A stretch of 64,000 bases of DNA from the NCBI GenBank assembly GCA_025359245.1, contig JANYGW010000158.1, positions 1 through 64,000 of the forward strand, given 5' to 3'. Below the pieces are notes generated by a model. The model ran no database searches and was not told the DNA's origin. It saw only the letters and a program-made list of their open reading frames with translations. Of the stretch, positions 63,743 to 64,000 are shown piece by piece. Origin of the DNA: Massilia sp. (GTDB taxonomy: Bacteria > Pseudomonadota > Gammaproteobacteria > Burkholderiales > Burkholderiaceae_D). The translations under genes and the position numbers were made by a program. How positions within the stretch are numbered: position 1 is the first letter of the stretch; each line of letters starts with the position of its first letter.

Positions 63743-63758
63743 AGCAAGGGGCGTGCCA
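63743..63758 (-). promoter_or_regulatory. Sigma54 (-24/-12) promoter of the MacB-like cluster
   Basis: On the minus strand the sequence is TGGCACGCCCCTTGCT, an exact match to the consensus TGGCACG-N4-TTGCW with the required 10-base spacing between GG and GC. It lies just upstream of the adaptor gene. The predicted start of transcription is near 63732, one or two bases before the ATG at 63731. Confidence 0.85.
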
Positions 63759-63818
63759 GCTCGTTTGCGGGGCTAGGCGTGGCCTTTCGTCGCAAAAAAT
63801 GCCCGTGTTCGCCCATGA

Positions 63819-63836
63819 GTGTCCGGATTCGGACAC
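63819..63836. promoter_or_regulatory. Palindrome upstream of the sigma54 promoter (possible UAS)
   Basis: GTGTCCG-GATT-CGGACAC is a perfect 7-base inverted repeat centred about 95 bases upstream of the predicted transcription start, the usual distance for an enhancer site of an NtrC-like activator. The activator encoded in the same cluster is the natural candidate to bind it. This is inference. Confidence 0.6.
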
Positions 63837-64000
63837 CGGCTGGCCACCCCAAAGTGCGCAAGGTGAAACTACGCGCCGGGCGAGGGATGCGCTTGACGAC
63901 GCGTGTTGTTGACGGCGCATAGGCGGTAAAGGAGCGGAAGCAGTTCCTGCCGCAGCAATGTCGTCATGCGGTCATCGTCGTTGATGCGCTGCTCCGTGCC
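63837..64000. other. Window edge without a supported gene
   Basis: No gene is supported in these last 164 bases. A short frame is open on the minus strand from the window end to a TAG at 63869-63871 (about 43 residues, RMTTLLRQELLPLLYRL), but it is too short and has no recognisable feature. Confidence 0.4.

Noticed and set aside
63869-64000. Possible C-terminal end of a further minus-strand gene at the window edge
   Set aside because: Only about 43 codons are open, there is no motif and the codon choice is not typical of the neighbours; it cannot be supported from this window.

Overview
The window is a GC-rich, densely packed stretch of bacterial chromosome. I infer a betaproteobacterium of the Burkholderiales, most likely Oxalobacteraceae (Massilia/Janthinobacterium-like). 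The basis is the order nuoL-nuoM-nuoN-DUF2818-NUDIX, adjacent ispD and ispF, a phasin, many LysR/MarR regulators and strong GC bias at third codon positions. No rRNA, tRNA, CRISPR array or intact insertion sequence was found.

Layout. 1-5.4 kb: the end of the complex I operon (nuoL partial, nuoM, nuoN), a DUF2818 membrane protein and an ADP-ribose-type NUDIX hydrolase. 5.4-9 kb: a secreted HEXXH protein, ispD and ispF of the MEP isoprenoid pathway, an alpha/beta hydrolase and an unknown protein. 9-14 kb: a minus-strand run of small genes (DUF6326-like membrane protein, small membrane protein, KOW mini-protein, alpha/beta hydrolase, short orphan, lipoprotein, cupin), divergent from a MarR-MFS pair. 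14-18 kb: LysR with a divergent NAD(P)-binding protein, an FMN reductase and a BcrA-type ABC exporter. 18-19.8 kb: an N-terminal fragment of a Tn7 TnsB-like transposase, then a phasin. 19.8-25 kb: acyltransferase, LytS/LytTR two-component pair, YdeI-like protein, TPM-domain membrane protein.

25-27.5 kb: a four-lipoprotein operon (CsgG-like, a small PEGA-like lipoprotein, DUF4810, DUF799/GNA1162-like). 27.5-31 kb: a trypsin-like protease, an FHA membrane protein and an orphan, then ribA. 31-36.4 kb: pirin with divergent LysR, an HDOD protein, GNAT, a secreted esterase and a DUF3820 protein. 36.4-43.6 kb: an Abhydrolase_10-like lipoprotein that appears to lack its serine nucleophile, a thiol dioxygenase, a NYN-LOTUS-like protein, small secreted proteins, a phosphodiesterase and a sodium:solute symporter. 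43.6-55.5 kb: sppA, then a complete MdtABC-type RND efflux operon with a NodT-type outer-membrane factor and a SET-domain protein. 55.6-63.7 kb: a periplasmic binding protein, and a minus-strand cluster of HlyD adaptor, LolD/MacB-like ATPase, two FtsX-like permeases, a sigma54 enhancer-binding response regulator and its histidine kinase.

The most notable signals are these. A consensus sigma54 -24/-12 promoter with an upstream palindrome sits in front of the MacB-like cluster, which encodes its own sigma54 activator, with a GAFTDA variant loop. A family of six intergenic palindromes related to CGTCGTCCCCGCG/CGCGGGGACGACG includes one perfect 28-bp inverted repeat. There is also the TnsB fragment, the CsgG lipoprotein operon, the FHA-protease operon and the hydrolase with a substituted nucleophile. 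Family assignments come from recalled motifs; no database search was run.
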